Source: Erythrophleum ivorense (Eukaryota; Streptophyta; Magnoliopsida; Fabales; Fabaceae). From it: a stretch of DNA of 64,000 bases. Each line of letters starts with the position of its first letter. The stretch's first letter is position 1. This document shows positions 61,520 to 64,000 of the stretch, one piece after another. The translations under genes and the position numbers were made by a program. Under the pieces are notes generated by a model. It saw nothing but the letters and a program-made list of their open reading frames with translations, was not told the origin of the DNA and ran no database searches. The DNA lies in the NCBI GenBank assembly GCA_026724425.1, contig JAIUCV010000005.1, positions 41,699,784-41,763,783 of the forward strand, given 5' to 3'.

Positions 61520-63161
61520 TGTTAGTGTATGCTCTATAAGTGAATCATAGGATGATTGTTTTTACATGCATTTTATTACATGTTATTTATCGAGGCATTT
61601 CAGTTATTACATTTAATTCTATATATGCATAATATAAATAAATATATTAATTATCCCTAGAATAATTTATTATTCTTAAAATGTCCCTAGTTAAGTATGA
61701 TTTTGAATTAAGATAGCAATAATACAATGAGACTAATATGTACGTTGACTAATGAACATGGTCATGAATATAAGATATCAAGTCATTACATATGTACTAA
61801 ATAGAGAATAAATGTATTAGACAAACTTACTATGAAAATGCTACATAGATCACTTAATGAGTGCCATAAACAAGTCTCATAGTGACTAAGATATACATGG
61901 TCCTTTGACTTGAAATCACTATAATTCCTTTTATGAGGGGTCATATATTTTAATGTCGTCTAATGTCACCTTTAATAGGAATAGCTTAAAAGGCTGTGAT
62001 TAGGTATGTCACCAATCATGAAGAGGGATGTGAGTGATCTAGATGGGACTTTGTCCCTCCTATGTAGAAGGAGTGACATCTGTGGGCCCCTTGATTAAGT
62101 GGAACTAAGAAATGCATGATTATGTTCATATGGATCAATATGTGATGTTATTTTTTTCTGGGACTTAGTCTACTCAAGGATTAAGAAACACATGAATTGA
62201 ATTATAAAGAAGATGACACATTCCATGTGTTGAGTTCAATATGGATATCCAAATAAAAGGGACTATACTATATGGAACATTGGTCATATGTCAAATCATA
62301 GATATCCTTATTACATAGTAATGACATATTGTCAAATACCACTCACTATCTATGATTGTAAAATAAGATTTTTTTCTTTTGGATTACTACTAACATAATA
62401 AGAACCTGTAGAGTTGCACATAAAAAGTAAGTCAAAATAGAGTTAATGTAACATAATTAGAATTCCTAGTTATACAAGAGTTCCTAATAATATAGCCCTA
62501 TGTAATATAATATAATACTATAATGATATTATAATTTTATATTATATTATAATATTTTTTAATATTATAGTAATATTAAAATAATATTAAACTCTTTTTT
62601 TGGACTGGTTATTGATCTGAGTCGTTAATAAACTAGGTTAATAACTTAAGTCCAATAGCCTCTTCATTGATCGTTTATTTGGCTAGGCCTATTAGATAGA
62701 AATTACTAAATCCTAAATTATTTTCTAAAATTACATCTAGGGTTACATATTATATTATATGAAAAGCTGTTAAACATATAAAATGAGTCTCCCAGCGAAG
62801 ACAAATAATAGGGTGCATACTTTATCCAATTCCTTTTGGAAGGAATTGGAGTTGTGATCTTACTTATATGGATACTATAGAGATATAGGTTTGAGAATCC
62901 GCATTGGTGATTTCTATATACCTACTTTTCAAATTACAGATTGAAAGAGGATTAATTACCAAACCCTTGGATTTGATCAAGGAGTAGACATTTGTAAAGT
63001 CAAGTAATTGAGGAAAGAATTCATTCTAACTTATCAACAATGAATGCACTTTGCATAAAAGGTAAAATTCTATAAATCAATTTATGATCCTTCTACATAG
63101 GTCCCTAGTGGGTTTTGGAATTTTGAAATCTTTCAATGTACTTGTTCCACAAAACCTAACA
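61520..63161 (+). mobile_element. Copia-like solo LTR
   Basis: A 1642-bp block begins TGTTAG and ends CTAACA, a 6-bp terminal inverted repeat. The flanking 5-mers are TTTTA (61515-61519) and TTTTT (63162-63166). Its start (GTGTATGCTCTATAAG) and end (CTTGTTCCACAAAACCTAACA) look like copia LTRs I know from plants. No PBS follows, so it is probably a solo LTR. Orientation is judged from the end motifs. It includes an AT-rich palindromic tract at about 62497-62590. Confidence 0.65.
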
Positions 63162-63420
63162 TTTTTTGAGTAATTTGAACTCAGGTTTCTTGCTTGTGCA
63201 GAGCTTGGGGGACCTCTTTATTTATAGTAAAATGAATGATACATCTTCCCATCAAAATGTCTCATGGAAGGTCACAGTGGGATGGATTCAAAGACATGCT
63301 CTTTAAAAATGAATTTGCAATTTGAAATGCATATATGGAGCAGAGGACCATTTTCATTGAATGTTGACTTGTTGACTTGCAACTCGCCAACTTGCAACAT
63401 TCACATATATATGTATGGTT
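63162..63420 (-). promoter_or_regulatory. Promoter-like repeat, minus strand
   Basis: On the minus strand TATAAATAAAGAGG lies near 63225-63212, and a 130-base region upstream of it (63402-63268) is shared with 4798-4930. It carries two TTGAC cores, the W-box type. It resembles the U3/TATA region of an LTR interrupted by the solo LTR. A host promoter is not excluded, but being repeated argues against that. Confidence 0.45.
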
Positions 63421-64000
63421 GGAGGACTTAAGGGTGGCTTCTTATTACAAATAATATTAAGAAGGGCTAAAACAAATTAGATCTAAGCATTTTTCAACAA
63501 AAGATTCTATGCATATGTCTCATCCATTTTGGGTTAAAATGTAATTAGTATATAATGCTTTAAATGTTTTAGAATAGTAAATAGCTTTTAAATTTTAAAT
63601 TCTTTTTTAGTACAAAATTAGTTATCTATTTAACCACTATTTGATAATATTTACTTTTTTATTAATTTTAAAAATTTGAACTATACATAAATAAAAGCAT
63701 GTAACTTTTAGATTTGAGAAGAAGTTGTAACTATTTCATACTCATCAAATTTTGTTTATTATAGAATTTAGATTGGATACATTTAAAAATAACATAAATT
63801 TGAAACTTTGAATTTAAGATATACATTAAGTTTTATATTAGTAATAAATAGTCAAAGTCCTTCTTAATTTTAAAAGTATAGCTTGGCATTAGTGTCAACA
63901 ATTTAATCTTTTTATTTTACACTAAGTAAAGGATGTATACATTATTTATTTAAAGTTAATTATTTATATATCTATTGGCATTAAGAGTATGGTAAAGAAA
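63421..64000. other. AT-rich end of window, nothing recognised
   Basis: No ORF, repeat pair or motif that I can support. Base composition is very AT-rich, especially after 63540. Confidence 0.5.

Overview
This window is repeat-rich, AT-rich plant nuclear DNA. I can support no intact host gene. Almost all of it is LTR retrotransposon sequence, nested several layers deep. A flowering plant with a retrotransposon-rich genome is suggested by three things: Ty3/gypsy chromoviruses primed by initiator-Met tRNA and ending in a chromodomain (the plant Tekay/Del type), a Ty1/copia remnant, and a plant-like tRNA-Asp copy. I cannot name the species.

Layout. 1-4796: 3' parts of three nested Tekay-type LTRs. 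4797-4982: a short repeat seen again near 63.3 kb. 4983-11877: a complete LTR split by a solo LTR (7249-10658, TSD TATAT). 11878-13420: a minus-strand Ty1/copia pol remnant. 13421-15041: the 5' part of an LTR, interrupted by element 1, which has its 5' LTR at 15042-18941, PBS, then broken gag, protease, RT and RNase H to about 21.9 kb. 21.9-34.8 kb: unidentified sequence carrying three solo LTRs (21911-25328 minus, 25439-28596 plus, 29270-32865 minus) and ending in an RT/RNase H scrap. 34807-58713: element 2, the most complete Tekay copy. Its 5' LTR is split by a minus-strand solo LTR of another family (34883-37301) and by a large non-autonomous element of that family (38798-45646). Its gag-pol-chromodomain internal region lies at 47687-53012. 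Its 3' LTR is split by a minus-strand solo LTR (54352-57788) and truncated. 58714-64000: AT-rich sequence with a copia-like solo LTR (61520-63161) and a minus-strand promoter-like segment.

Three observations stand out. (1) All the Tekay-type LTRs, in both orientations and both subfamilies, share an exon/intron-like layout. A strong 5' splice donor lies about 650-690 bases in (10 of 10 copies), followed by a 71-73 nt purine-rich 'exon' and an 87-109 nt 'exon'. Each gag ATG in elements 1 and 2 sits directly behind a good 3' splice acceptor. This suggests a multi-exon spliced leader that removes the rest of the LTR and the PBS from gag mRNA. (2) The element at 38798 carries a full-length 75-nt antisense copy of tRNA-Asp, including the CCA end, exactly where an 18-nt PBS should be. 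A second copy of the last ~415 bases of the LTR and then a normal 18-nt PBS follow. (3) The same element has no 3' LTR, yet a 5-bp target duplication lies flush against its polypurine tract. Together (2) and (3) look like the product of an aberrant reverse-transcription cycle that was nevertheless integrated.

All coding sequences are broken by stops and frameshifts, mostly TAG from CAG or TGG, so nothing here looks mobile now.
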